37,962 bases of DNA, taken from contig JAESPR010000024.1 in NCBI GenBank assembly GCA_016765685.1, positions 1-37,962 of the forward strand, in the 5' to 3' direction. The position numbers were made by a program, and so were the translations under genes. The notes beneath the pieces are model-generated. The model was not told the origin of the DNA. It did not search any database and saw only the letters and a program-made list of their open reading frames with translations. This stretch comes from Colwellia sp. (GTDB taxonomy: Bacteria; Pseudomonadota; Gammaproteobacteria; Enterobacterales; Alteromonadaceae). Positions 8,664 to 17,163 of the stretch are shown here, in pieces. Every line of letters starts with the position of its first letter. Within the stretch, counting starts at the first letter, position 1.

Positions 8664-9296
8664 CTAACAAATTAGCTCGTCTAACAAAACTTGGTGCTGG
8701 GCAATTTGCTGGCTGCGTTTTAAACGCTGGTTGTTCACTATGGTCGTGAGATCCACTAGTGCTTGTTCAAAGTCATCGTTAATGATGATGTAATCAAACT
8801 CTTGAAAATGTGAGCATTCGTTTTGTGCTTGTGACATACGCTTGGCAATATTCTCATCGCTGTCTTGACCACGACCACGCAAACGATTTTCTAACTCTTT
8901 TCTTGACGGTGGACTGATAAATATAGTGGTTACTGATGGTTTTTTCATGCGTACTTGCTGGGCACCTTGCCAGTCTATATCAAGAAATACATCAATACCT
9001 TGGGCAAGTTGGGCATCAATAGCCGCTTCTGAAGTACCGTAATAATTGCCGAATACTTGTGCATACTCGTAAAAAGCATTTTTTTTGATTTGCTTTTTAA
9101 AGTTTTCAGCAGAAACAAAATGATAATGCTCGCCGTTATTTTCGCCTGATCGAGCATCGCGAGTGGTGTGCGATACCGACACTTGCATTGGTCTACTCGA
9201 TTCTTTCTTGCCTTGCGCTAGTAAAGCTTTAATTAAGCTAGATTTACCCGCACCACTAGGCGCAGAAAGAATAAATAAGTTACCAGAAGCTGTCAC
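8664..9296 (-). CDS. gmk: Guanylate kinase
   Basis: Guanylate kinase (210 residues; E. coli 207) phosphorylates GMP and dGMP to the diphosphates with ATP, feeding both GTP and ppGpp pools. The P-loop [11 protein letters not shown] lies at residues 10-20. The GMP-binding signature [20 protein letters not shown] and the lid region [13 protein letters not shown] follow. The start is GTG at 9296, six bases after AAGGAA, and gives [15 protein letters not shown]. It is the first gene of the gmk-rpoZ-spoT-ridA-trmH-recG cluster, and a strong terminator for the preceding aminotransferase gene isolates it from upstream transcription. Confidence 0.98.
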   Translation of the reverse strand: MTASGNLFILSAPSGAGKSSLIKALLAQGKKESSRPMQVSVSHTTRDARSGENNGEHYHFVSAENFKKQIKKNAFYEYAQVFGNYYGTSEAAIDAQLAQGIDVFLDIDWQGAQQVRMKKPSVTTIFISPPSRKELENRLRGRGQDSDENIAKRMSQAQNECSHFQEFDYIIINDDFEQALVDLTTIVNNQRLKRSQQIAQHQVLLDELIC

Positions 9297-9335
9297 GAGA
9301 ATTTCCTTTGAGGTTTATTTTAGGTTTAATTAGAC

Positions 9336-9390
9336 AATAAAAAAGGTTGAAGATTATTTTACCCTATTGGTGGGGGAAAATCTTCAACCT
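9336..9390 (-). terminator. Intrinsic terminator of the aminotransferase gene
   Basis: A perfect 12-bp stem AGGTTGAAGATT (arms 9344-9355 and 9379-9390), with further partial pairing inside, is followed on the minus strand by six Ts and ATTG. It lies about 40 bases beyond the aminotransferase stop and just upstream of gmk, so it separates the two units. Confidence 0.9.
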
Positions 9391-9429
9391 GTTCTTAAAG
9401 CTTACTTATTGCTACTTATAACGGGTGTT

Positions 9430-10620
9430 TTACAGTACTTTAGCAATAGATTGCGCTAAGTAGTCAACATTACACTTGGCAATACCGGCAATGCTCATAC
9501 GACTAGAGCCAACCATGTAAATACTGTATTCATCTTGCAACTGCTGCACTTGCTCAGGGGTAATACCTAAGAAAGAGAACATGCCCGCTTGGCGAGTAAT
9601 AAAGCTAAAATCACGGGTAACGCCATTTTCAACTAATTTATCAACAAGTAACTGACGGTTACCGTTAATGCGATCACGCATTGTTTGTAATTCGCGATAC
9701 CATTCGTTACGTAATTCGTCAGAAGATAAAATAGTTTCAACCAGTGCCGCGCCATGTGCTGGCGGCATTGAATAAATAACACGTACAACCGATAACAACA
9801 CAGAATTAGCAATATCAACACTAAGGCTAGATTCACCAATAATAGTGCAAGCGCCAATACGTTCACGATATAAACCGAAATTTTTCGAGCATGAACTACA
9901 CACAATCATTTCGTTTACTGATTCAGCCATTAAACGTAAACCGAAGGCATCTTCGTCTAAACCTTGGCCAAACCCTTGGTATGCCATGTCTAATACGGGC
10001 ATAAAACCAACCAATTTAGCTACTTCTGCCACTTGCTGCCATTGCTCAACAGTTAAATCCATACCGCTGGGGTTATGACAACAAGCGTGTAACAATACTG
10101 CATCATCAGCCGATACTTGTTTAAGTGCTGCTAACATGCCGTCAAAATCTAAGTTTTTATTTTCATGATCATAATAAGGATAGGTTTTAACCGTTAAACC
10201 GGCCGCTTCAAATAAACCGGTATGGTTTGCCCAAGTAGGATTACTCACCCATATAGTAGCACCGGCTTTACATGATTTAATAAACTCAGCAGCAACACGT
10301 AATGCACCCGTGCCACCTGGGGTAGAAACTGTGCGAGCCCGATTTTCATTCAATACTTTATGATCTTGACCAAAAATAAGCTTGGCCATTTCGTCATTAA
10401 AAAGGCTTGAACCTGTAGGGCCAATGTAAACTTTACTGGTTTCGGTATCAGTACGATGCTGTTCGGCTTTTTTTACACAATCAAGCACGGTGGTTTCACC
10501 CGCTTCATTTTTATAAACACCGACACCCAAATCAATTTTTTTGGGATTAGTATCTTCTCGGTATTTAGCTAATAGGCCTAAAATAGGATCGGCAGGTAAA
10601 GCTTTTAAGCTAGCAAACAT
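9430..10620 (-). CDS. Aspartate/aromatic amino acid aminotransferase (class I, subgroup Ia)
   Basis: A PLP enzyme of 396 residues, the same length as E. coli AspC and near TyrB, that exchanges amino groups between glutamate and aspartate or aromatic amino acids in the cytoplasm. The PLP lysine is K246 in SSCSKNFGLYRERIG. D211 and Y214 (DMAYQGF) hold the cofactor and CHNPSG contains the conserved Asn. The substrate arginines are present in VVRVIYSMPPAHGA and near the C-terminus in SSRMSIAG. Sequence alone does not separate aspartate from tyrosine specificity, so no symbol is given. It has its own terminator. The 263 bp upstream hold no recognisable TyrR box. Confidence 0.93.
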   Translation of the reverse strand: MFASLKALPADPILGLLAKYREDTNPKKIDLGVGVYKNEAGETTVLDCVKKAEQHRTDTETSKVYIGPTGSSLFNDEMAKLIFGQDHKVLNENRARTVSTPGGTGALRVAAEFIKSCKAGATIWVSNPTWANHTGLFEAAGLTVKTYPYYDHENKNLDFDGMLAALKQVSADDAVLLHACCHNPSGMDLTVEQWQQVAEVAKLVGFMPVLDMAYQGFGQGLDEDAFGLRLMAESVNEMIVCSSCSKNFGLYRERIGACTIIGESSLSVDIANSVLLSVVRVIYSMPPAHGAALVETILSSDELRNEWYRELQTMRDRINGNRQLLVDKLVENGVTRDFSFITRQAGMFSFLGITPEQVQQLQDEYSIYMVGSSRMSIAGIAKCNVDYLAQSIAKVL

Positions 10621-10883
10621 GACTGAAATTTACCTTATATTTGGTGGGTTCAACTCTAATGAATTAAACACCTTTAATTGAAAGAAAATGAGAAGGGCAA
10701 GCATAGCTTAAAAGCACGCCAAAATTAAGTGTTTTAATACAAAAATGAGGCGGATGTTTTGTGATTCATTTGAAGTGCTTGAAAAGGACGGAGGTCATAT
10801 GCAACTTAGAAAGAACTCAACCCTAAATTAATAGCAAAAGAGTAGGGTAAAATTCAACATATCATCTATTACTCAAATTAATA

Positions 10884-12164
10884 TCACGATAAATCCCAAG
10901 TGACAACAATTTCAGCGCCCGCAAATTTACTGTCCGTTATTTCGAGTGTTCCGCCGGTATCTTTAATTACCATATCGGCTATGGCAAGACCCAAACCAAA
11001 GCCGCCGGTATGCCTATTTCGGCTCTTATCTGTGCGATAAAATGGTTTTAACACTTGTTGACGCTCATCTTCAGGAATACCAGGACCATCATCACTGATT
11101 TTTAATTGATAACTGGTTGTCGTTTTAATGGTGGTTATGATCACTTGTTGTTGAGCATATTTAATGGCGTTGTCTAAAATATTAAGCAATGCTCGCTCAA
11201 ACAGCACTTTATTGGTGGTGAGCGTCATTTCTGCCAGATGCTCGATTTTTATCATTGGATTGTTGATGGTTCTCACCATTTCATCGATAAAAAGTTTCAT
11301 GTTTAATGGCTCTGATGCCAAGGCTATTGAGCGTAGTCGTAGTCTTGATATCGCCAAAATTTCTTCAGTTAACTGTGACAACTCTTCTAAATCACTGTCC
11401 ATGCCCAGCAATAGCTGTCGTATTTCTGCTTCGCTGCCGCCATTTAAGGCAATATCAAGTGCCAAACGAAGTCGGGTTATCGGAATTCTTAACTCGTGAT
11501 GTATTGCACCGGTAAGGATCAGGTTTTCAGAGGTTTTCTCTTCAATTGTGGTCGACATGGTATTGATGTTGTTGGCCAGTGTGTTCAATGCCGAGAGTCG
11601 ATAGTTGGGCATTCTCTTGCTGAAATCACCCCTTGCCACGGCATAAGATACCTGACTAATTTTTTTCATGTAGCGATATGTGGACCATGAAATAGTGGCT
11701 ATCACCAATGCTAATACGGCATACACAGCAATAGTACTTAGATAGTAATAGTTCATATAACTGTCTGAATAGGCGCTATTAAAACTCAATTTTAGTGCTT
11801 TATCGGCTAAATTTTTTTGGGTAAATGGGATGATAACAACGATGGTATCGGTTTGTTCTGAAATATTGATGTGCTCAACAATGCCGTAGTGGTCTTCGGG
11901 AAAATCACCGGGATGTGCCACAATAGTTAATGCGTTCAATTCACCATCCAAGGTTTTCAGCCATTGGTCGTGTACTTGTCGATTAGTCGCTTGATCTTGG
12001 CTAAGCTCTTTTTCAATCAGTTTAGTTAAGATATGGCCATAATGAAGGTAGTTTTTACTTACTTCCTGTTCGTAATATTCGCTTCCCAACCATTCAATAG
12101 TAGCACTAGCGAAGAACAAGCTACCTAAAATGAGGCTATACAAAATAACGACTAAAGAGCGCAT
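10884..12164 (-). CDS. Sensor histidine kinase, RstB-like
   Basis: A 426-residue inner-membrane kinase. Transmembrane helix 1 lies at about residues 3-21, a periplasmic sensor region at about 22-140, helix 2 at about 141-161, then a HAMP linker, a HisKA domain with phospho-acceptor H223 in IHHELRIPITRLR, and an ATPase domain. The ATPase has an N box (LNILDNAIKYA, N332), a G1 box (DDGPGIP, from 358) and a G2 box (GGFGLGLAI, from 387). All catalytic motifs are intact. The gene begins four bases after the stop of the response regulator, so the pair forms one operon. General layout and H-box resemble RstB of E. coli; the signal is unknown. Confidence 0.92.
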   Translation of the reverse strand: MRSLVVILYSLILGSLFFASATIEWLGSEYYEQEVSKNYLHYGHILTKLIEKELSQDQATNRQVHDQWLKTLDGELNALTIVAHPGDFPEDHYGIVEHINISEQTDTIVVIIPFTQKNLADKALKLSFNSAYSDSYMNYYYLSTIAVYAVLALVIATISWSTYRYMKKISQVSYAVARGDFSKRMPNYRLSALNTLANNINTMSTTIEEKTSENLILTGAIHHELRIPITRLRLALDIALNGGSEAEIRQLLLGMDSDLEELSQLTEEILAISRLRLRSIALASEPLNMKLFIDEMVRTINNPMIKIEHLAEMTLTTNKVLFERALLNILDNAIKYAQQQVIITTIKTTTSYQLKISDDGPGIPEDERQQVLKPFYRTDKSRNRHTGGFGLGLAIADMVIKDTGGTLEITDSKFAGAEIVVTWDLS

Positions 12165-12168
12165 AAAA

Positions 12169-12876
12169 TTAGTCTTTCACAAAGATGTAACCCAATTGAC
12201 GAATCGTACGAATATACTCGTTATTTGGGTTTTCGTCAGTGAGTTTTTTGCGCAATTTTGAAACGCGCATGTCAATTGAACGATCCAGTCCGTCATACTC
12301 CTTGTTTAGTAATAAATGAAATAACTCATCACGTTTTACTATGCTGCCGGCTCTTGATGCAAGGATCCACAGCAGTTCAAATTCAGATTCAGAGAAAACA
12401 ATATGCTTGTTAGCGCGTTCAACTGCTCTCTTATCGTGGTCAATGCGCAAGTCGCTAACGAACAACTCTCCCTTAGGCTCTCGTTGTTGCCGGCGCAGCA
12501 GCGCATTAATACGCGCCAAAAGCACGTGAATGCGCACGGGTTTAGCAAGAAAGTCATCAACACCGGCATTAAGGGCAATAACTTCTTGAATGTCGCCTTC
12601 GTGGGCAGTGAGCATTAGAATACTATTATCAAAACCGGCTCGTACCGCCTGACAGACTTCAACGCCATCCATTTTGGGTAACATTAAATCGAGAATAACT
12701 AAATCAGGTGGTGTGCTTTGGATATATTTTACCGCCTCTTCACCGGTTGTTAGCCAATCTACGTTGAACTGTTCAGATTTTAAATACTGAATTAGCAATT
12801 TGGCTATGCGTTCGTCGTCTTCAACAATGAGTAATGTTGGACAATGAGCAGCACAAGTATAGGTGTTTTCGGGCAC
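12169..12876 (-). CDS. OmpR-family response regulator, RstA-like
   Basis: A 235-residue transcription factor. The receiver domain has the acidic pair E19/D20-D21 (LIVEDDE), phospho-acceptor D63 (VILDLMLPKMDG), switch T90 and K112 (FLAKPV). A winged-helix domain follows at about residues 138-234, ending in the typical MRVSKLRKKL and IRTIRQLGYIF. The start is GTG at 12876 with AAGG six bases upstream. It is co-transcribed with the histidine kinase and read divergently from the amine oxidase gene at 13071. The shared 194-bp region holds phased direct repeats (12958-13010) of the kind this family binds, so self-regulation and control of the oxidase are plausible. Confidence 0.93.
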   Translation of the reverse strand: MPENTYTCAAHCPTLLIVEDDERIAKLLIQYLKSEQFNVDWLTTGEEAVKYIQSTPPDLVILDLMLPKMDGVEVCQAVRAGFDNSILMLTAHEGDIQEVIALNAGVDDFLAKPVRIHVLLARINALLRRQQREPKGELFVSDLRIDHDKRAVERANKHIVFSESEFELLWILASRAGSIVKRDELFHLLLNKEYDGLDRSIDMRVSKLRKKLTDENPNNEYIRTIRQLGYIFVKD

Positions 12877-12902
12877 AGATAACCTTCAGGTAAAGCAGTC
12901 GT

Positions 12903-12939
12903 TTGTCGTAATGGTCATCTTAACCATTACTTCCGACAA
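12903..12939. promoter_or_regulatory. Imperfect inverted repeat upstream of response regulator gene
   Basis: TTGTCG (12903-12908) and CGACAA (12934-12939) enclose TAATGGT (12909-12915) and ACCATTA (12923-12929) around a seven-base centre. The arms are offset by four extra bases on the right. It lies 27 bases upstream of the GTG at 12876, in the leader or promoter of the two-component operon. It may be an operator or a leader hairpin. Confidence 0.5.
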
Positions 12940-12957
12940 GATAAAGTGTATACAGTG

Positions 12958-13010
12958 CTAGCTGACACTAGGTGACAATTTAATACCCTAGATGACGGAA
13001 GTCTAATGAC
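12958..13010 (+). promoter_or_regulatory. Phased direct repeats CTAGNTGAC, candidate regulator box
   Basis: CTAGCTGAC (12958), CTAGGTGAC (12968) and CTAGATGAC (12988) recur with starts 10 and 20 bases apart, so on one face of the helix; a shorter CTAATGAC follows at 13003. OmpR-family regulators bind tandem direct repeats with about one helical turn spacing. The repeats lie between the divergent regulator and amine oxidase genes. The regulator assignment is inference. Confidence 0.6.
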
Positions 13011-13070
13011 GATGTTGATATGCTTCACTAACACTGACAACAAGTTTATTTTTTAGAGGAGACATTACTG

Positions 13071-14447
13071 ATGAACAATTGGTACTCATTTATTTTAACA
13101 TGCAGCGTACTTGCCCTTTCAGGGTGTGGTACCAATGACAACGGCACTTCGGAGCCTGTAAAAACCGATAAGCCACCAGTGACAGTCATTATTATTGGGG
13201 CAGGTATGTCGGGCATGAAAGCGGCTCAAACCTTGTCAAATGCAGGTGTTCAAGTGCAAATATTAGAAGCTCGTGACAGAATTGGCGGGCGTACTTGGAC
13301 AGACAAATCATGGGATACCGCTATAGATTTAGGGGCAAGTTGGATCCATGGTATTGAAGGTAACCCCATTCACCAATTGGCTTTAGCGCAAAACATGCCG
13401 CTATTGTCTTGGGATTATGATGATCAAGTGACTTATGACACTGACGGCAATATAGATTTCTCCATTGAGGATAAATTGGCGCCTATTGCTGAACAATTAT
13501 CCGCATTAACCGCTAATGTCATGGCGTTAAATGAGGATGCCACCATTGGCGATGTAATTAACGAAGCAAGAAGCCAAGGTATGCTGTCGGGGTTGACTGA
13601 GCAGGAGATAAACTATCTGGCCAATGCCTACTTCGAGCAGGATACTGCCGCTGATGTTGATGATGTGGCGCTGGCAGGTTTTGAAGGTGCGGCATCATTT
13701 GCTGGCCCCGATGTCATCTTTCCACGAGGATATGGTGAGCTAGTTACCGGTTTAGCACAAGGTTTGGACATTCAGTTAAATACGGTAGTTAGCGAGGTGA
13801 ACTACCAAGATGCTGTTATTCAGGTGGTAACCAGTCAAGGCGATTTTTACGCAGACTATGTGATTGTAACCGTGCCTTTAGGTGTATTAAAAAAAGGCGT
13901 CATTAAATTCACTCCAGCGCTGCCATCGGCTAAAGAAATAGCCATAGCAGCTTTGGATATGGGAGTGCTGAACAAAGTTTATTTGAAATTTGATTATGTA
14001 TTTTGGGACAGTAATATCGCCAATATGGCACAGGTCAGCGAAATAAAAGGACACTGGAGCTACTGGGTAAATTTTACTGAGGCGACACAGCAACCCATCA
14101 TAGCAGGCTTTAATGTGGCTAAGTTTGGTCAGGAAATTGAACAATTGAGTGATCAACAAATCCAAGAGCAGGCAATGACTGAATTACGAAAATTTTACGG
14201 TAACCAAATACCTGAACCCCTTGATGTGAAGATCACTCGCTGGGCATCTGATCCCTACAGTTATGGCTCATATTCCTACGTGCCTAAAGGTGCCACGGCA
14301 ACTATGCGCGATACCCTAGCTGAACCGATTAATAATAAAATATTCTTCGCCGGAGAAGCCACTAATAAGCAGTATCCGTCAACCGTGCATGGTGCCTATT
14401 TGTCGGGAGAAAGAGAAGCGCAACGTATTCTGGCGTTAGTGCGATAG
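13071..14447 (+). CDS. Flavin monoamine oxidase family lipoprotein
   Basis: A 458-residue FAD enzyme related to monoamine and polyamine oxidases. A lipoprotein signal is present: hydrophobic residues 6-16, then LSGC with Cys19, followed by a low-complexity linker. So the enzyme should be lipid-anchored in the envelope. The Rossmann FAD motif IIIGAGMSGMKAAQTL begins near residue 39 and ends in LEARDRIGGRT. The C-terminal flavin contact IFFAGEATNKQYPSTVHGAY is intact. Family members oxidise amines to aldehydes with release of ammonia and peroxide; the substrate is unknown. GAGGAG precedes the ATG. It is read divergently from the two-component operon across a region with phased repeats, which hints at control by that regulator. 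Confidence 0.9.
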   Translation: MNNWYSFILTCSVLALSGCGTNDNGTSEPVKTDKPPVTVIIIGAGMSGMKAAQTLSNAGVQVQILEARDRIGGRTWTDKSWDTAIDLGASWIHGIEGNPIHQLALAQNMPLLSWDYDDQVTYDTDGNIDFSIEDKLAPIAEQLSALTANVMALNEDATIGDVINEARSQGMLSGLTEQEINYLANAYFEQDTAADVDDVALAGFEGAASFAGPDVIFPRGYGELVTGLAQGLDIQLNTVVSEVNYQDAVIQVVTSQGDFYADYVIVTVPLGVLKKGVIKFTPALPSAKEIAIAALDMGVLNKVYLKFDYVFWDSNIANMAQVSEIKGHWSYWVNFTEATQQPIIAGFNVAKFGQEIEQLSDQQIQEQAMTELRKFYGNQIPEPLDVKITRWASDPYSYGSYSYVPKGATATMRDTLAEPINNKIFFAGEATNKQYPSTVHGAYLSGEREAQRILALVR

Positions 14448-14507
14448 CGCTTATCAACTTGCTATAACAGTTAGAGGTTGAAGTTGCCCTATGTTTAATG
14501 CACATAA

Positions 14508-14897
14508 AAACAACAGCTTAAGGAGTTTGTTACCTTAGCTGACAAAGCAATACCTCAGTTGACTGCAGCTGAGTTTTCAAGCCAGCTGCCATTAACAGCA
14601 AGTGCACCTTTTGCTGGTCCGTATGCGATGACAAAATTTATTCCTTGGTTCATGAAACGTAATGATCCCGTTTACGAACTATCGATTTATAACTGGGTGC
14701 CCGTTAATCCGATTTATTTTCATTCCGGCAATTCTGATAACATAGTACCTCATTTTAATAGTACTGAAGCTTATCAGGCTTTAAAAGAGCTAGGAGGCAA
14801 GGTTACATTGTATGAATACAGTGGTGATCATTATACACCGGTTTTAGATTACTACGCTCAAATGTTAACCGATTTTGATAAGCTAATTGAGCAATAA
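14508..14897 (+). pseudogene. Alpha/beta hydrolase remnant (C-terminal part only)
   Basis: The open frame begins after a stop at 14505 and encodes about 130 residues matching only the C-terminal part of an alpha/beta hydrolase, possibly of the secreted lipase or prolyl peptidase kind. AGPYAMT resembles the GPY segment of secretory lipases. YFHSGNSDNIVPHFNS has the pattern that carries the catalytic Asp, and YSGDHYTPVL would carry the catalytic His. The nucleophile GxSxG and the N-terminal half are missing. AGGAG at 14521 has no ATG, GTG or TTG at a useful distance in this frame, and the first possible start is a TTG at 14559. The simplest reading is a gene truncated by deletion. A short expressed fragment cannot be excluded. 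Confidence 0.65.
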
Positions 14898-14926
14898 TAA
14901 ATGTTTTTTTATTGATAGCTGCTCTG

Positions 14927-15637
14927 TTAAAAATTATTAGTTAACGCGGCAATTAAACCAATCAAACCGCCAAAAACACCGCCCCAAACCACTAACCAAC
15001 CCAAGTGTTTTTTGATCATCGCTTGAATGATTTCTTTTACTAACTGTGGGGTTAATTCATTCAAGCGTTTTTCAATAATATCACTGACTTTTTCTTGCAT
15101 ATTGGCAATCATGTTGGGCTGCTCTAACTCTTCACGTAGCAGGTTATTAAACTCTTCACTTTGACTTATTGCTTTTATTGAAGCTTTCATTTTTTCAATA
15201 AACGGCTCTTTCATTGGCTGAATTGCTTCACTACCGCCAACCATAGCAAGCATGGGGCCAAATGAAGACTCTTCAATTACTTCAACCAAATTATCAAAAG
15301 CCGGCGTTAAATCAATTTTTTCAATCACCGGGCTTAAATCAATACTGCTGGCTGCACCTGAGCCGGTTGATAAAAAGCGATCAATGTTCTCCTTAGTGAA
15401 AAACTGTTCCATCATCAGTTGGCGAATGGCAATTTTAAAATCTTCAAAGCGAGCCGGAATTACCCCTGAACCATAAAGTAGTGGTACTTTTTCAAACAAC
15501 ATATGTACCGCTAACCAATTGGTAATGGCGCCAGATAAGGCGAACAGTCCAATTGTATATACAAGATGATGTTCTAAAGCAACACCCGCTAAGGTGCATG
15601 TTAAAGCAATAAAATTTGTGGCTAGGCTTTTATTCAC
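14927..15637 (-). CDS. DUF445 family membrane protein
   Basis: A 236-residue protein with hydrophobic segments at about residues 8-40 and a C-terminal glycine-rich one (WLVVWGGVFGGLIGLIAAL), so both ends are in the membrane around a soluble, helical and charged middle. The family hallmark is GAITNWLAVHMLFEKVPLLYGSG followed by IPARFEDFK (split here only for length). DUF445 members are widespread and have no firmly established function. The start is GTG at 15637 with CGGAG upstream. It stands alone: it is convergent with the hydrolase remnant and divergent from the cyclophilin gene. Confidence 0.85.
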   Translation of the reverse strand: MNKSLATNFIALTCTLAGVALEHHLVYTIGLFALSGAITNWLAVHMLFEKVPLLYGSGVIPARFEDFKIAIRQLMMEQFFTKENIDRFLSTGSGAASSIDLSPVIEKIDLTPAFDNLVEVIEESSFGPMLAMVGGSEAIQPMKEPFIEKMKASIKAISQSEEFNNLLREELEQPNMIANMQEKVSDIIEKRLNELTPQLVKEIIQAMIKKHLGWLVVWGGVFGGLIGLIAALTNNF

Positions 15638-15764
15638 TGATAACTCCGCTATGAGGCATGGGTTTGGACTTGTTTTAAGTCGCCTGATTATGGGCGCTAT
15701 GATAGCATTGAATCAACTCTGCTAAAATGATGAAACCAATCATCTGAATTTAGGAATTTATTTA

Positions 15765-16622
15765 ATGTTTAAAAAATCACTTATTTTGCTCGCTCTTGCT
15801 TTTGTTAGTGCTTGTGGTGCAAATGAAGTTGCAGATCAGCCATGGCGAACATTAGATCTTAATAACACCGTTTTACTGACTTTGCTACACGGTAAGGTGG
15901 TGATTGAATTAGCGCCGCAGTTTTCACCTAAACACGTTGAGCAATTTTCAGCACTGGTTAAAAAATCTTTTTATGACGGCGCTAAATTTTATCGTGTTAT
16001 TGATGGTTTTGTTGCCCAAGCAGGTCCGAAAGACGGTAGTTCAAAAGATAAATCAGTACCTATATTAGCCATAGAAGGGCAATTTACAACCGCTAAAAAC
16101 TGGTCATTTGCGCCAGTGCAAAATGATGATTTATTTGCTGCCACCACCGGATTTAAAGACGGTTTTGCTTTAGCTCGTGACAATAGCGATAGTGCTTGGT
16201 TAACTCATTGTCCCGGAACCTTAGCCATGGCACGTGGCAATGAAGCGGATTCTGCTTCCAGTCATTTTTATTTTGTTATTGGCCAAGCGCCGCGTTATTT
16301 AGATAAGATAATGACTATTTTTGGTCGCGTGGTTTATGGCATGCAACATATTCAAGCAATACAGCGCACCTCAGTTATTGCAGGTGAAAAAGCGGTAGAT
16401 AGTCGAATGCATACCCCCATTGTCAGTATGAAATTAATGACGGATGTGCCAGTGAACGAGCGTTTACTTATTGAAGTGGAAAATACCGAATCAGCCAATT
16501 TTTCTGAAAAATTAGTAAAACGTCGTGCTAGATCCCATGAATTTTTTTATAAAAAACCACCATCCGTGTTAGATGTTTGCCAAGTACCCGTAAACAGCCG
16601 TTTAGTTAAATTACAAGGCTAG
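15765..16622 (+). CDS. Cyclophilin-type peptidyl-prolyl isomerase, lipoprotein
   Basis: A 285-residue cyclophilin that should catalyse cis-trans isomerisation of proline bonds in the envelope. Its signal peptide ends in a lipobox, FVSAC, with Cys17. The cyclophilin domain covers about residues 35-215: FSPKHVEQFSALVKKSFYDG, then FYRVIDGFVAQAG with the catalytic Arg, and GTLAMARGNEADSASSHFYF with the second core motif. A longer insertion (about residues 85-140) separates the two halves compared with PpiA/PpiB, and a charged tail of about 65 residues follows. AGGAA precedes the ATG. greB begins five bases after the stop and shares its transcript. Confidence 0.9.
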   Translation: MFKKSLILLALAFVSACGANEVADQPWRTLDLNNTVLLTLLHGKVVIELAPQFSPKHVEQFSALVKKSFYDGAKFYRVIDGFVAQAGPKDGSSKDKSVPILAIEGQFTTAKNWSFAPVQNDDLFAATTGFKDGFALARDNSDSAWLTHCPGTLAMARGNEADSASSHFYFVIGQAPRYLDKIMTIFGRVVYGMQHIQAIQRTSVIAGEKAVDSRMHTPIVSMKLMTDVPVNERLLIEVENTESANFSEKLVKRRARSHEFFYKKPPSVLDVCQVPVNSRLVKLQG

Positions 16623-16627
16623 CCAAC

Positions 16628-17101
16628 GTGAAAACCAACCTAATAACTCGTCAAGGTTTTGAGCTTTTACAGCAAGAGCTCAATCATTTATGGCGAGTAG
16701 AGCGCCCTGAAACCACCCGAAAAGTGTCTTGGGCGGCGAGTTTAGGTGATCGCTCCGAAAATGCTGATTACCAATATAATAAAAAGCGTTTGCGTGAAAT
16801 TGACCGTCGTGTGCGCTATCTTACTAAACGATTAGAAGATATCAAAATAATAGATTACAACCCACAACAGGCGGGTAAGGTATTTTTTGGTGCTTGGGTT
16901 GAAATTGAAAATGAAGAAGGCGAGCAGCTCAAATTTAAAATTGTTGGCCCCGATGAAATTTTTGGCCGTAACGACTATATTTCTATCGACTCCCCCATGG
17001 CGCGCGCTTTACTGAAAAAAGAAATTGATGATGAGGCGGTAGTCAGCACGCCGTCAGGTGAAAAATATTGGATCGTGCTCAGTATTAGTTATCAAGAGTA
17101 A
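16628..17101 (+). CDS. greB: Transcription elongation factor GreB
   Basis: GreB (157 residues; E. coli 158) enters the secondary channel of backtracked RNA polymerase and stimulates cleavage of the transcript 3' end. The N-terminal coiled coil carries ASLGDRSENADYQYNKKRLR with the acidic tip Asp and Glu that hold the catalytic magnesium. The C-terminal FKBP-like domain has FFGAWVEIEN and YISIDSPMARALLKK. The basic patch and motifs mark GreB rather than GreA. The start is GTG at 16628, five bases after the cyclophilin stop, with AAGG inside the end of that gene, so the two are probably translationally coupled. In E. coli greB neighbours tex; here a GST and a GGDEF gene lie between them. Confidence 0.97.
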   Translation: MKTNLITRQGFELLQQELNHLWRVERPETTRKVSWAASLGDRSENADYQYNKKRLREIDRRVRYLTKRLEDIKIIDYNPQQAGKVFFGAWVEIENEEGEQLKFKIVGPDEIFGRNDYISIDSPMARALLKKEIDDEAVVSTPSGEKYWIVLSISYQE

Positions 17102-17163
17102 ATTTTAACTATGCTCGCGGCATCTTGTTCTGTAACGGTGCGGATCATATTTTGTACCAATAC

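Noticed and set aside
12958..13010. Canonical RstA or PhoB box
   Set aside because: The repeats CTAGNTGAC match neither the RstA (TACATNTNGTTACA) nor the Pho-box consensus.
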